Origin: Dictyocoela muelleri
Taxonomy: Eukaryota > Microsporidia
NCBI GenBank assembly: GCA_016256075.1
Contig: SDVU01000575.1
Coordinates: 1 to 12,249, forward strand
DNA length: 12,249 bases
Direction: 5' to 3'
The translations under genes were made by a program, and so were the position numbers. The notes below the pieces were generated by a model. That model was given only the letters and a program-made list of their open reading frames with translations. It had not been told where the DNA came from and did not search any database. The first letter of the stretch is position 1; each line of letters begins with the position of its first letter. Of this stretch, positions 1 to 8,596 are shown in pieces.

Positions 1-33
1 ATAAATGGGTTTTCATAGCGAAAACCCATTTAT
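1..33. repeat. Perfect hairpin, probable tip of another palindromic element
   Basis: Positions 1-13 and 21-33 are exact reverse complements around a 7-nt loop whose outer C and G can also pair. Gypsy-like sequence resumes directly after it. Several other elements in this window end in hairpins of this kind, so I infer that this is the right-hand tip of an element lying outside the window. Nothing inside the window proves that. Confidence 0.6.
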
Positions 34-906
34 TATTATAAAAATTTATATCAGAGAATTCCGTAAACATATTTGAGTTTATCATAAAATTTTACTTATT
101 ATGGATGTTTCACAAATTTTTCTCCTCAATAAAAAATCGAGAGTGCTAAACGGGGTAGTATCGTTGTTTGTCTTGGACATGGATGAAAACTTCTCAATAT
201 TCAATTTTTAAAAGCGTCAGCTTTATACAATTCTTGTCAATCGGATGTCTTGGAATTCAATTTCATCTTTAATAAATTGGAATTTCTCAAAGTTTAGAGA
301 TACACAATTCTCCTGAAATATGATGAAAATTCTTTTAAGAAGTTTTTATTGTCACTTTTATATTATGATAAAAACTAAAACGTCTTATATATATTAGAAC
401 AGTTTTAAAAATTTTCAAAATCTAATTTAAAGCTCTCTGAAATGTTTAAGGAGCGTTGCAAAGCCGTAGAGCATTTTCCCGAAAACTTATGTTTCGTTCA
501 TAATTGCAAAACCTGTTTTATTTATGTCATCTTCGTTTATTCTGATTTTATAATAACCTGGATTTCGTTCGATTAAAGAATATTCTTAGGCTCATTCAGT
601 TTCGCCAATATTTCGAGTAAATTATATGTTAGATGATGTACCTTCATTGTAATTGAATTAAGATAATGACAATCTAACACCAGCCTAACTTTTCCGTTTT
701 TGTTATTAATTATGAAGGGTAGTGAAACTATGTTCTTATCTCTCTTATATTATTACGAAATTATGAAGATTTTTCAAATGTTCAATAAATTCATTCTGTA
801 AATCAAAGAATTACTAAATATTCTTTAAGTCTCTTTATAATGAGGCTTGTTAGTTAAATATGATGTTTACAATTTGTATATTTCCTAAAGGATTGGTTCT
901 CTCTTT
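34..906 (-). mobile_element. Ty3/gypsy-like retroelement fossil, reverse-transcriptase part
   Basis: Read on the minus strand, about 600-705 gives a stretch resembling the start of a Ty3/gypsy reverse transcriptase (VRLVLDCHYLNS, matching the family's K-x-R-x-V-x-D-x-R-x-L-N pattern). Matches to later parts of the domain follow toward 430. Near 100-290 there is similarity to the end of the domain, where the family has its FLG(H/L) segments. The element is old and broken many times. The protease-like part of the same element lies at about 5840-5890. Once the insertions are discounted, protease and reverse transcriptase are roughly 600 bp apart, reasonable for the family. The remainder of pol would lie left of position 1. 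No LTR is visible here. Confidence 0.75.
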
Positions 907-1063
907 GCCGAATATCTTACCTTCTTGATCTTTCATTATTCGCTACTCACGCTCGGAACCTTTGACTTGGCTACTACTTTGTTGTCTGTCTCATTATTGA
1001 CATGAGATCTATTCGCTAATAATTATTCCGCGCCATCTAAGACCACTTATCCATCTTTAATAT
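907..1063. repeat. 157-bp direct duplication, left copy (gypsy fragment)
   Basis: This stretch matches 5464-5620, also 157 bp, in the same orientation with about 76% identity by hand alignment. Both start at GCCGAAT and end at TTTAATAT. It belongs to the gypsy-like fossil between protease and reverse transcriptase. The left copy ends exactly where the hairpin-tipped element (1064) begins, and the right copy starts just after that element's last palindromic tip. The layout is that of a target-site duplication, but one far longer than usual. Confidence 0.75.
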
Positions 1064-2012
1064 GGCAGTACGAAAAAAATGCCCTAGGCATTTTTCGGAC
1101 TAGGGTCTATGGCATTTTTCTGAAAAGCCTAGAAATTTTTAATTGTTTTTTTATATTTTTTTTTAATAAAAAATAAATTTATTTAAAAAAAATAGATTTT
1201 TTATCGGAAAATAATATAAATAATAAAATTATTTACGAACCTCGAAAATTTTTTTTTATAGATTTTATCGAAAAATTCATCATAATCATAAACATTTTAG
1301 ATTATTATTTTTTTTGTTTTATTTTTATTATTATCAAAATTTCAATTCCTAGTTTTTAATTTTATTATTATTTTTAATATTGTAGCAGCTCATGGCGCTA
1401 CACTATGATTTTAAAGTAAAATATTGATAAATAGTAACATTTGAATTGTCATGGAAATTTCTAGAAATATAAAAAATGATCAATTTAAATTAATCATTTT
1501 TTAAAACTATAAATAATATGACAAAACCCACCTCCTTGTCGCCAAGAGAAAAATATCATTTCAATAAAAAAATTATTTTCAAAATCAATATTCTTTAATT
1601 TCTCAGTCTCAACAAGCACCAACGGTGTAGACCCGAACAATATGTCACATTTTTTCTCGTATTAGATAATCAATTAGTTCTAGTATTTTGAATTTTTTAT
1701 AAATTATATAATTTAAATATCGATTATGTGTAACATAACTACTTTAGTTGTTGTATATTATTATTTAGTCTGTTATTTATAAACTAAAAATTTTTGTTTT
1801 TTTTTTATTAATTGATTATTTTAAAAATGTCAAAGAATAAAAAAATATCATATTTTTTTTTTAATTTTGTTTTTTCCGATTATTTTTTTACTCAGATAAT
1901 TATATTATTTTTTCATATTCAAAATATGTATTTATTTTTCTTGGCATTTTTTTTTGGAAAAATACCATGAAACCAGTTCGAAAAATATGTCTAAGGCATT
2001 TTTTCGGACTGC
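1064..2012. mobile_element. Hairpin-tipped AT-rich non-autonomous element
   Basis: The left end (1067-1101) folds as CGAAAAAAATGCC, a 3-nt loop, then GGCATTTTTCG. The right end (about 1974-2012) is the inverted counterpart with the same CCGAAAAAATGCC core. Inside, both arms are extremely AT-rich, with inverted similarity such as ATCGGAAAA near 1202 and its complement near 1876. The centre (about 1380-1660) is less biased and contains a GTAGC/GCTAC hairpin near 1382-1402 and an ATGAT/ATCAT hairpin near 1475-1500. No coding frame is visible. A second copy of the right tip lies at 5391-5463, beyond the MULE. The tip core resembles that of the foldback element at 2548-3298, so the two are probably related. 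Confidence 0.7.
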
Positions 2013-2024
2013 ATCGCCGATTCT
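1943..2024. repeat. About 82-bp direct duplication, left copy
   Basis: The sequence matches 5391-5474 in the same orientation at roughly 80% identity. It includes the right hairpin tip of the 1064 element plus about 12 bp of the gypsy-like target (CGCCGA-TCTT). The two copies flank the MULE at 2034-5385. It therefore looks like a long target duplication made when the MULE, or a palindromic unit carrying it, entered the right end of the hairpin element. Confidence 0.7.
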
Positions 2025-2382
2025 TCAGTGAGCGTCAACTCGCCTATGGCGAGTGGGCGCTTTTCGTCTCAGAAAAAAAAGCGCCAACTCGCCTGGGGTT
2101 GAATGAAGAAAAATAAAAAATACAAAAAACTTAAATTTAATTTGCTACTCTTTCTACTGCTCTTGTTTTCTCTTATACACAGTATCAAGTACTAAAAAAA
2201 ACTTTCATCATCAAACAATTGAAAATTTTCAATTACCACTATAAGCTTATTTTCCTTTTTATAATCGGCATTTGAAATTGGTATATGGATACCTGCTGCG
2301 GCCTGTATTAATGAACTTCTAGTTTCTTATTCTTGTCTCGTTAATAGTTCAATAAATCTCGCAATATTTAGATAGTAAACGA

Positions 2383-2543
2383 CACAGTCCAGGTTTATAC
2401 TTCGATGCCAAGCTTCAACAGTATTTGTCGTTCTCGAGATATTACATTTAACTCTTTCATTTGCTGACCGAAAACGAATTGGAAATAGAGGATCGACAAA
2501 ATTATCATCTACTATCATTCCAGTGTATGTTGTCTCAAAATAA
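2383..2543. repeat. About 160-bp direct duplication, left copy (MULE transposase fragment)
   Basis: The stretch matches about 3304-3463 at roughly 93% identity with one single-base indel. Both copies encode the same MULE C-terminal segment on the minus strand. They sit immediately either side of the foldback element at 2548-3298. The left copy encodes RTTNTVE, close to the family's RTNNSVE, while the right copy reads RMTNTVE and carries an in-frame stop nearby. Confidence 0.85.
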
Positions 2544-2547
2544 CTAA

Positions 2548-3298
2548 CCGGAAAAATGCCGAAGGCATTTTTCCGGATTTTTCTAGGCATTTTTGCCGGA
2601 AAAATGCCGAAAAAAATAATAATAAATCAATTCATACCAAGTAAAATTAATGCTAAGTTAAATTAATAATAAGTCTAATTAACAATAAGTTAAATTAATA
2701 ATAAGTTAAATTAATAATAAGTTAAATTAATATAAATGAAATATATAATAAATTTATTATAATAAGTTAAATAAGCAATAATATTCATAATAATAAGTTA
2801 AATTAACAATAAGTTAAATAAACAATAAGATTCATAATAAAAAATTAAATTGAACAAGTAAAATTAATGATAAGTTGAATTAATAATAAGTTAAATTAAT
2901 AATAAGTTAAATTAACAATAAGTTAAATTAATAATAAATAAAATTAATAATAAGTTAAATTAATAATAAATAAAATATGCAATAAATTCATTAATAATAA
3001 GTTAAATATATAATAATTGAAATTAATAATAATTATTTAATTTTACTTATTATTATTTTAACATATTATTAATGAATTTATTATATATTACATTCTTATA
3101 TATAACATTTATTATTAATTTAACTTATTATTATTTAAACTTATTGTTAATTTAACTTATTATTAATTTAACTTATTATTTATTTAACTTATCATTAATT
3201 TTACTTGTTCAATTTAATATTTTATTATTTTTTTTCGGCATTTTTCCGGCAAAAATGTTAAAGAAAAAGCCGGAAAAATGCCTTCGGCTTTTTTCCAG
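2548..3298. mobile_element. Foldback element with hairpin tips and 16-bp repeats
   Basis: The left tip is a perfect 13-bp hairpin (2548-2560 with 2564-2576, CCGGAAAAATGCC, loop GAA). The right tip (3270-3298) is its inverted counterpart with two changes. Each tip is followed inward by a second CCGGAAAAATGCCG motif (2599-2611 and near 3238-3252). The arms consist of about 16-bp units close to ATAAGTTAAATTAATA, in plus orientation from about 2640 to 3010 and in reverse from about 3030 to 3200. The left arm occurs in two tandem copies, restarting near 2838 with AACAAGTAAAATTAATGATA. The structure could fold back on itself almost completely. It has no coding capacity. Confidence 0.85.
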
Positions 3299-3303
3299 TA
3301 GCC

Positions 3304-3463
3304 CACATTCTTGGTTTATACTTCGATGCCAAGCTTCAACAGTATTTGTCATTCTCGAGATATTACATTTAACTCTTTAATTTGCTGACCGAACACAAAT
3401 TGGATTAGAGGGCCGACAAAATTATCATCTACTATCATTGTAGTGTATGTTGTCTCAAAATAA
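3304..3463. repeat. About 160-bp direct duplication, right copy
   Basis: This is the partner of 2383-2543. Only this copy continues into the upstream MULE transposase (from 3464 on), and only the left copy continues downstream, exactly as expected when an insertion splits its target and duplicates it. Confidence 0.85.
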
Positions 3464-4549
3464 TAAAAAAATAACTTTAAATCATTATTTACAGTTTTTT
3501 TCATGGGCAAGCGTTATTAATGAGTGAATTCCCTTAAAACATGTTCGGCCGGAAATAAAGCAAGATTGGGACATCGTCTAACTATTTCTCGAATCAGTGA
3601 ATTATTTTTATAAATTTCTGTTAAACCTAAAAATTGAATTTTTCGCCAGATAGCTTGCCCGAAGTGAAAAAACAGCCAGAATCATAGCGAAGACAAAAGT
3701 ATTTTTAATGGCGTAAAATAAGACTTTTTTCAAAATCAATGACCACATGTAATGGCTCTATATTAATTTTATTTTTTATAATGAATAAAGCCTTTTCAAT
3801 ACGCTTTGCTATTTCGTTTTTAATTATAAAAAGTCGAGCGGATAGGCTTTTTCAAATATATGGCCGTGTATTAAAAGCATTTGTGTGAATTGAGAAGAAA
3901 CACATTTGAAGGTGCCATCAAATATACAGATGTTAGACATATTAAAAAATTTCAACATAATTGGCGATTGGAACAATACAATGCGCTCCTCATCTTCAAC
4001 GCCGCTGTCAAAGATTAAATTGTTCGTTTCTTAAATTTTCTTAGGGATTATGGTATTTCTATGTCCTGTGGTACGAAATTTTTAATTTACATATTTCTGA
4101 TTTTTGTTCCCTTGTTTTTTAATGATTTCTGGGTAAGCAGTAAATATATTTTGTCATACTCTAAAGTTCTTGTGATTGCGGTAACAATGTCTTTCGGTCT
4201 TTCTCTTTTTTTAGTGGCCGTTCTTTAATATCAAAAATAGCAATCTCTACTTTACATCATTTAAATCTGCACTGTGATTGAGTTACTATTTATTAAATAA
4301 TCTCAGTTTAAGCATTTAAGAATATTTCTCATCTACATTTCCTATTTTGACACCGCCATCTCTCAATTGCCAATTATTTTTTAGCATAGTTATTTATAAA
4401 ACCTTGATATAATGATTTTCCATCTCTTCTTCGGCTCTTTCTATAATTAAGTTCATTCTGATGAGGTTTAATGAAATAAATATTTTTTTATCTTAATTTT
4501 TTCTGTCTAATTATTGGTCTGAAAACATTAGGCCGAAATTTCTCGTATT

Positions 4550-4558
4550 CATGTTTGT
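4550..4558. repeat. 9-bp target-site duplication, left copy
   Basis: CATGTTTGT is repeated exactly at 5180-5188. Nine base pairs is the usual MULE duplication length, which supports the boundaries chosen for the 4559-5179 element. Confidence 0.7.
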
Positions 4559-5179
4559 GGAACCCGTTAACTAAACCCCCCCTAATAAAAAAAAATAAAA
4601 ATAACCTTCATGGTCGCGACAAAAAAAATCATTAATTTATAAAAATTTTTTAATTTAAAATTAATTAATTATCATTTTTATTTAAAATCAATTCCTTATC
4701 AATTTAAAAAAGAAATAATTAATTCATAATATATTGTATAAAATCAAGCAAATAATCATCAAAGAAAACTCTTTTCATAATATACATAAAAAAGTTTTTT
4801 TATATTTTTATATTGTGGTTTATAAGCACTCCTCTTTTGAAACCTGACCAATTTGTTTATACTGTGTTAGTGTGTATAGCAGTTTTAAGATCGTAATTAT
4901 GAATTAATAAATAATGTATATAATTAAAAGAGTATTTTTTGATGATTATCTGATTGAATTTATACAATTTATTATGAATAAATTATTTTTTTATAAAATT
5001 AATAATAAATTAATTTTAATTAAAATTGATAATTAATTTATTTTAAATTAAAAAATTTTTATAAATAAATGATTTTAAATTAAAAAATTTTTATAAATTA
5101 ATGATTTTATTTTTTTTTGTCACGACCATAAGGGTTATTTTTATTTTTTTTATTGGGGGGGGTTAAGTATCCGGGAACC
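4559..5179. mobile_element. MULE-type non-autonomous element (MITE)
   Basis: A 621-bp element with long terminal inverted repeats of about 110 bp per side. The ends start GGAACCCGTTAACTAAACC (left) and GGTTCCCGGATACTTAACC (right, reverse complement), followed on both sides by a run of C, an AT stretch, ATAACC-T-ATGGTCG-GACAAAA, and TCATTAATTTATAAAAATTT. It is bounded by the exact 9-bp repeat CATGTTTGT. The interior (about 4680-5040) is AT-rich with no reading frame. It is inserted between the 5' region and the first motifs of the MULE transposase. MULE mobilisation is inferred from duplication length and TIR length only. Confidence 0.8.
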
Positions 5180-5188
5180 CATGTTTGT
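5180..5188. repeat. 9-bp target-site duplication, right copy
   Basis: CATGTTTGT, identical to 4550-4558, immediately outside the right end of the 4559-5179 element. Confidence 0.7.
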
Positions 5189-5390
5189 TATTTGTGTGAA
5201 CTTTGCTCACACTAAAATAAGTGTACAAGAAATATCTAAAAATCATGAAGCAAATAATCAATTTTCACCACAATCAAAAAATTATTTTATTAGTAAAAAT
5301 TCTTATTATTTTTCATTCTTCCCCAGGCGAGTTGGCGCTTTTTTTCTGAGACGAAAAGGCGCCAACTCGCCTGTGACGAGTTGGCCTCGA

Positions 5391-5474
5391 GCCCATTTTT
5401 TAGTAAAAATACAAAGACACCAGTCCGAAAAAAAATGTCTACGGCTTTTTTTCGGACTGCCTCGCCGAATCTTT
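5391..5474. repeat. About 82-bp direct duplication, right copy
   Basis: Partner of 1943-2024. It holds a second copy of the hairpin tip (CAGTCCGAAAA to TTCGGACTGC, about 5420-5460) and the first bases of the gypsy-like target. It lies directly outside the MULE right end. Confidence 0.7.
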
Positions 5475-5620
5475 TACCTCCTTGATCTCTCATTCTTCGT
5501 TACTACCTCTACGAACTTTAGACTTAAACACTATTTTGACATCTGTTTTGTTACTGACTTGAGATCTATTCTCTAATTTATATTAAGTGCCATATAAGAC
5601 CATGTATCCATTTTTAATAT
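5464..5620. repeat. 157-bp direct duplication, right copy (gypsy fragment)
   Basis: Partner of 907-1063 at about 76% identity. The gypsy-like sequence continues without a break to its right, and the left copy continues leftward into reverse transcriptase. One retroelement therefore appears to have been split here and its junction duplicated. Confidence 0.75.
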
Positions 5621-7325
5621 TGATTATTGCATTGTTTTCGGCAAAAATCTCATACCTAAGATCAATATTTAACTTGGAATTGGTAAAATAAGAGAACGCG
5701 TGTTAAAGAAAATGTTGTCATCACATTAATAGAGCGTTAAAATGCAAAACATTCGAATTATAAAGTGGATTCATTTGCATTTTTTTTTGTTTTTTCGTTT
5801 TTCAAATTACCAATTTCAAAGTTGTTTCTTTTTGCTGAGTGTTCCGGGATAAAATTCTCTGCTGAACCCGTTTCTATCATGGCTGTCATCAGTGTTTCTT
5901 TTGCAATAATGTTTATCTCAATGATGATAGGCGAATAGACGGCTCTCTCGGTGCGTATTAACTCTTTTTTATTTCTCTGTGTATCTGCTCGCTCTGCATT
6001 CGTTATTAGAATGTTACTTTAATTTATATATTCTAAATATTTCATACCTCGCATATGTTCGTACATATCGTATTTTGCTTTAGTTTTTCTGTTTTTTTTC
6101 AAGTTCTTTGGGTTATTTTATTGTTCTTTAATGTTGTTCATCTTGTAGGTTTTTTTATCTTGGGAATAGTGAATTTACTCTTTCCAGGCTCAGATGGTCC
6201 ATGTCTACCTACACCTGTACGTTATTCTCCTAACAATTATTTTTTGCCTTACTAAATAGATTTAACCACGTCGTGCAGTCCTACTAAGATACTTCTCTGA
6301 TTTTAGATACTATAATATCACTATAACAATCAAGACATACCCAAACTTTTGCATTTCAACTCGATTTCGGCAACATATACACGGATTGTATAAATTCAGC
6401 TTGTCTTATCTTTGATAACTTGCTCTGGTATATGGGAGCCATATTTAGGTTATATTTCGGTTTTATAATTATTCATATAACATCTTCAGAGTTCTTAGGT
6501 GTGCTTATTTAGACTTGGCTTTCCAAATCGATAATCTGAGTTAGTACTTTAATTCTTATATCTTATGACTAATTGCAAACTTTCGATACTTCGTTAAAAC
6601 ACAATTCCCAGTACAATAGATTTTGTTTGTCAATTGAATTTAGAGAATTCAACCGTGGATTATTTTAGATCCAGATCTTTCACTTTAATTTAAAATCCGC
6701 TATGACAAATTTTTCGGCGATTTTAGCTGTCAAAATGTTATATTTTTCTCCCATTTGTATGCTGTTCATAATAATTCTGCGTAACTCATTGAGCTCAATA
6801 TTAGTTGTTCATCTAAACGTTTGTTAAATAAAGGGTAATAAATTATCAACTATTTACTAAACTTATCTATTGACTTTATGCCGAATTCTCTCTTATTCTG
6901 TCATCGTGCATAAGCACGAACACACGTCACAATTTATCTCCTTTTCATCAAATACTTGACATCTATCGGCTTTATTTTAGACTTCACTGGTTCCGCCTAG
7001 AACTAAACCTATACCTTCGCGATCTTTGTGGTATACTCGTTTGATACGACAATACAAACATATCTCTTATTTTAATAACTGATGTGAAATATTTTACTTT
7101 CTTATTATATACTTTCTTAACTAAATTGATTCGCTACTGTATTGTCTATATAAAAAATTTATGAGGTATACGCAGTCTCATAAGTACTTGTATACATCTT
7201 ACTTTGTTTTCTTCATGAGACAGTTTTAGATGCACTCGGGCATTTACTATATCCACAAAAAGGATTTAAATATTCTCAAATTTTTAAATTGTTGTCGGTA
7301 AATTTCTAGGATTTGTGGATTGTAT
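5621..7325 (-). mobile_element. Ty3/gypsy-like retroelement fossil, protease and presumed gag part
   Basis: On the minus strand, about 5840-5890 reads MIETGSAENFI in one frame, very close to the retropepsin active-site pattern (D-T-G-S-A-x-N-F-I). Upstream on that strand (about 6000-7325) should lie gag. A CLYC-x7-H stretch near 7021-7062 could be an old zinc knuckle, but this is weak. Base composition is more balanced than in the surrounding AT-rich elements, which fits former coding sequence. It belongs to the same fossil as 34-906, interrupted by the insertions at 1064-5463. It is old and broken many times. No 5' LTR or primer-binding site could be recognised. Confidence 0.65.
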
Positions 7326-7499
7326 GATCAAGGCTCTAAATTTCTCCCTGGGGTGAAATTTTGGGCTTGATAAAAATTTTTTATTTTTATATTATGTTAT
7401 CATACATTAATATATTTTCTTTGTATATGTTTTTGTATTAATTTCACGGGAAAAATTAAGGGCCTTGATGAATCTGGGGGGAAATTTTGGGCCTTGATC
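7326..7499. mobile_element. 174-bp palindromic MITE
   Basis: The ends are inverted: GATCAAGGCTCTAAATTTCTC on the left, and GATCAAGGCCCAAAATTTCCC as the reverse complement of the right. Each terminal block is itself an imperfect palindrome (left 7326-7371; right about 7441-7499, which carries GGGCCTTGAT twice). The centre is AT-rich. There is no reading frame and no clear flanking duplication. It marks the right-hand limit of recognisable gypsy-like sequence. Confidence 0.6.
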
Positions 7500-7730
7500 C
7501 GGATTTTTTTTATATAAGAATCATTACTTTAAAAACATATGATTTGGTATTATCTTATTTTTATAGTAGAAATAACAAAGGAAAATATTAAATCATAAAT
7601 TTTTATTTTCAATTTAGAAATATATCTACCTAAAGTAATTTTCTAAAAACGTTCGTTTTCATTATTTTAGAATCTTAATTTCATTCTTAGAAACCCATAA
7701 TTTTATTATTATAGAGCGCCGATTCATTAT
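7500..7730. other. AT-rich spacer without recognisable gene
   Basis: I see no coding frame, hairpin tip or duplicated block. Short TTTCATT and ATTATTATAGAG words near its right end lead into the large inverted-repeat structure. Confidence 0.5.
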
Positions 7731-7814
7731 TATAGAGCCTTAATTTCATTAATTTCGTTTTCTTAATTTCATTAAATTATTAATTGTTAGATTGTTAGCC
7801 AATTTATGTAACCA

Positions 7815-7930
7815 TTTTCGCAAGTTATAGACTCATTTTTGCAAAGTTATAGACAAATTTTAGTATGTTTTTCGACCAATTTTTGCAAAGTTATAGACCA
7901 ACTTTGGCAGAGTTATGAATGATCCAAAAA
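7815..7930. repeat. Short tandem block with GCAAAGTTATAGAC motif
   Basis: About five degenerate units containing AAGTTATAGACAAATTTT. It forms part of the left arm of the large inverted structure, and a related TTATAGACAA motif recurs in the array at 11215-11370. Confidence 0.6.
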
Positions 7931-7965
7931 TATACCCACCTATATTAATTTATTAATATTCATTG

Positions 7966-8596
7966 ATTTTTACCCCCTAAACTTTTTAGCCATTATTCTT
8001 TAGCCGCTATTATTTTGCGTAAATATATTTTACTTATTATTTTTTAACCCTTAAATCTTAATACTTATATTTTTGCCCTTATTTTTATCATTTTTATTTA
8101 AAACGTATTTTTTCATTTTTTTTCATTTCTTTCATTTTTTCATTTTTATTATTTTTAATCCTTTTTAACCATTTTTAACAATTTTTTATCATTTTTATCA
8201 TTTTTTTTTATTTTTTTATTTTTTGAATTTTTAACCATTTTTAACCATATCTGACTTTTTTTATCATTATTTTACATATATTTTTAACAGATATTCTTTA
8301 CTCTTATTATTAAATATTTATATACATTTTTAAACATTTATTTATTAACCTTTATTTTTTGCCCTTATTTTTTCACCATTATTTTTATGTACCATTATTT
8401 TTCAATTCTTATTTTTTATCCATATTTTAACTCTTATTTTTAACCTTTATGTTTCTACCTTAATTTTTTAGTCGCCATATTTAACCCATATTTTATATCT
8501 TCATTTTTTTAGCCATATAATTGAAACCTATTTTAGCCGTTATTTTTTTAACACATATATTTATAACAAACTCCTTTAACACTTTTTTTTATGATA
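7966..8596. repeat. Degenerate T-rich minisatellite arm, left
   Basis: Irregular units of roughly 14-18 bp built around AACC-TTATTTTTT and ACCATTATTTTT. No coding capacity. Inverted relatives of the same units occupy 9106-9562. Confidence 0.65.
8511..8596. repeat. About 85-bp direct duplication, left copy
   Basis: Matches about 9107-9192 in the same orientation. Both run CCATA-AATT, AAACCTATTTT, TTATTTTTT, AACACATAT, TAACAAAC, CCTTT and TAACACTT in the same order. This agreement is far better than that between arbitrary units of the surrounding minisatellite. The copies lie directly either side of the 8597-9105 element. Confidence 0.75.

Larger units (their letters stand above)
2180..4456 (-). 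pseudogene. MULE transposase with FLYWCH zinc finger, decayed
   Basis: The enzyme family cuts and joins transposon ends with a DDE nuclease. From the N-terminus: a possible start codon at 4454-4456; a FLYWCH-like motif WRCQNRKCR near 4332-4364, followed by NHSADLND near 4250; the first catalytic region with DGTFK, its Asp codon at 3917-3919; a second acidic motif VVIDFE, Asp codon at 3735-3737; HFGQAIWRKIQFLGL near 3615-3670; YFETTYTG near 2530; RTTNTVEAWHRSIN near 2400-2440; then AAAGIHIPISNADY near 2260-2310. DGTFK, the HFGQ segment and RT-N-VE-WH are family hallmarks. The frame is interrupted by several stops and frameshifts, for example a stop just after the segment downstream of DGTFK and a TAA after LLTRQE at 2324-2326. 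A foldback insertion splits the 3' third. The longest open remnant is 2327-2546. It is surely non-functional. Confidence 0.85.
2034..5385 (-). mobile_element. Mutator-like element (MULE) with palindromic terminal inverted repeats
   Basis: The terminal inverted repeats are about 2034-2110 and 5310-5385. Both contain a palindromic tip (AACTCGCC / GGCGAGT), then a TTTTCGTCTCAGAAAAAAA stretch, then GCGCCAACTCGCCTGGGG. Between them lies a decayed MULE transposase on the minus strand. The 3352-bp span includes two later insertions (2548-3298 with its duplication, and 4559-5179). I found no convincing 8-10 bp duplication next to the ends, which is what MULEs normally make. A direct duplication of about 82 bp flanks it instead (1943-2024 and 5391-5474). 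Confidence 0.8.

Noticed and set aside
1381-1402. GTAGC/GCTAC hairpin as an RNA gene or terminator
   Set aside because: It is a short stem inside a non-coding element, with no tRNA or known structured-RNA features around it.
2547-2590. N-terminal extension (MPRKIRKNAFGIFP) of the 87-aa minus-strand frame
   Set aside because: These residues come from the tip of the inserted foldback element. Only 2327-2546 is MULE transposase.
2640-3230. Possible CRISPR-like repeat array
   Set aside because: The units are contiguous AT-rich tandem repeats in inverted arms, with no unique spacers, in an evidently eukaryotic setting.
907-3463. Flanking duplications as assembly artefacts from merged haplotypes
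   Set aside because: Copies are 76-93% identical, differ in a nested, ordered way, and abut sharp element tips. Haplotype artefacts would normally be nearly identical. It cannot be fully excluded without reads.
2025-5394. 9-bp target duplication at the MULE ends
   Set aside because: The adjacent nonamers TCAGTGAGC and CTCGAGCCC do not match, so it is not reported as a feature.
5290-5493. 67-aa minus-strand open frame
   Set aside because: It covers MULE TIR and hairpin-tip sequence. The composition is that of the repeats and there is no protein family resemblance.
5181-5576. 131-aa plus-strand open frame
   Set aside because: It runs across the MULE right TIR, the duplicated hairpin tip and a gypsy fragment that all read or matter on the other strand. 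No domain is visible. It is a chance frame.
907-5620. Long flanking repeats as LTRs of a retroelement
   Set aside because: The 157-bp copies are internal coding-type sequence of the gypsy fossil and lie outside hairpin tips. They lack LTR-like TG...CA ends and do not bound a retroelement.
6055-6255. 66-aa hydrophobic plus-strand frame resembling a membrane protein
   Set aside because: It is antisense to the gypsy-like fossil. T-rich sequence gives Phe, Leu and Val by composition alone. It could not be supported as a gene.
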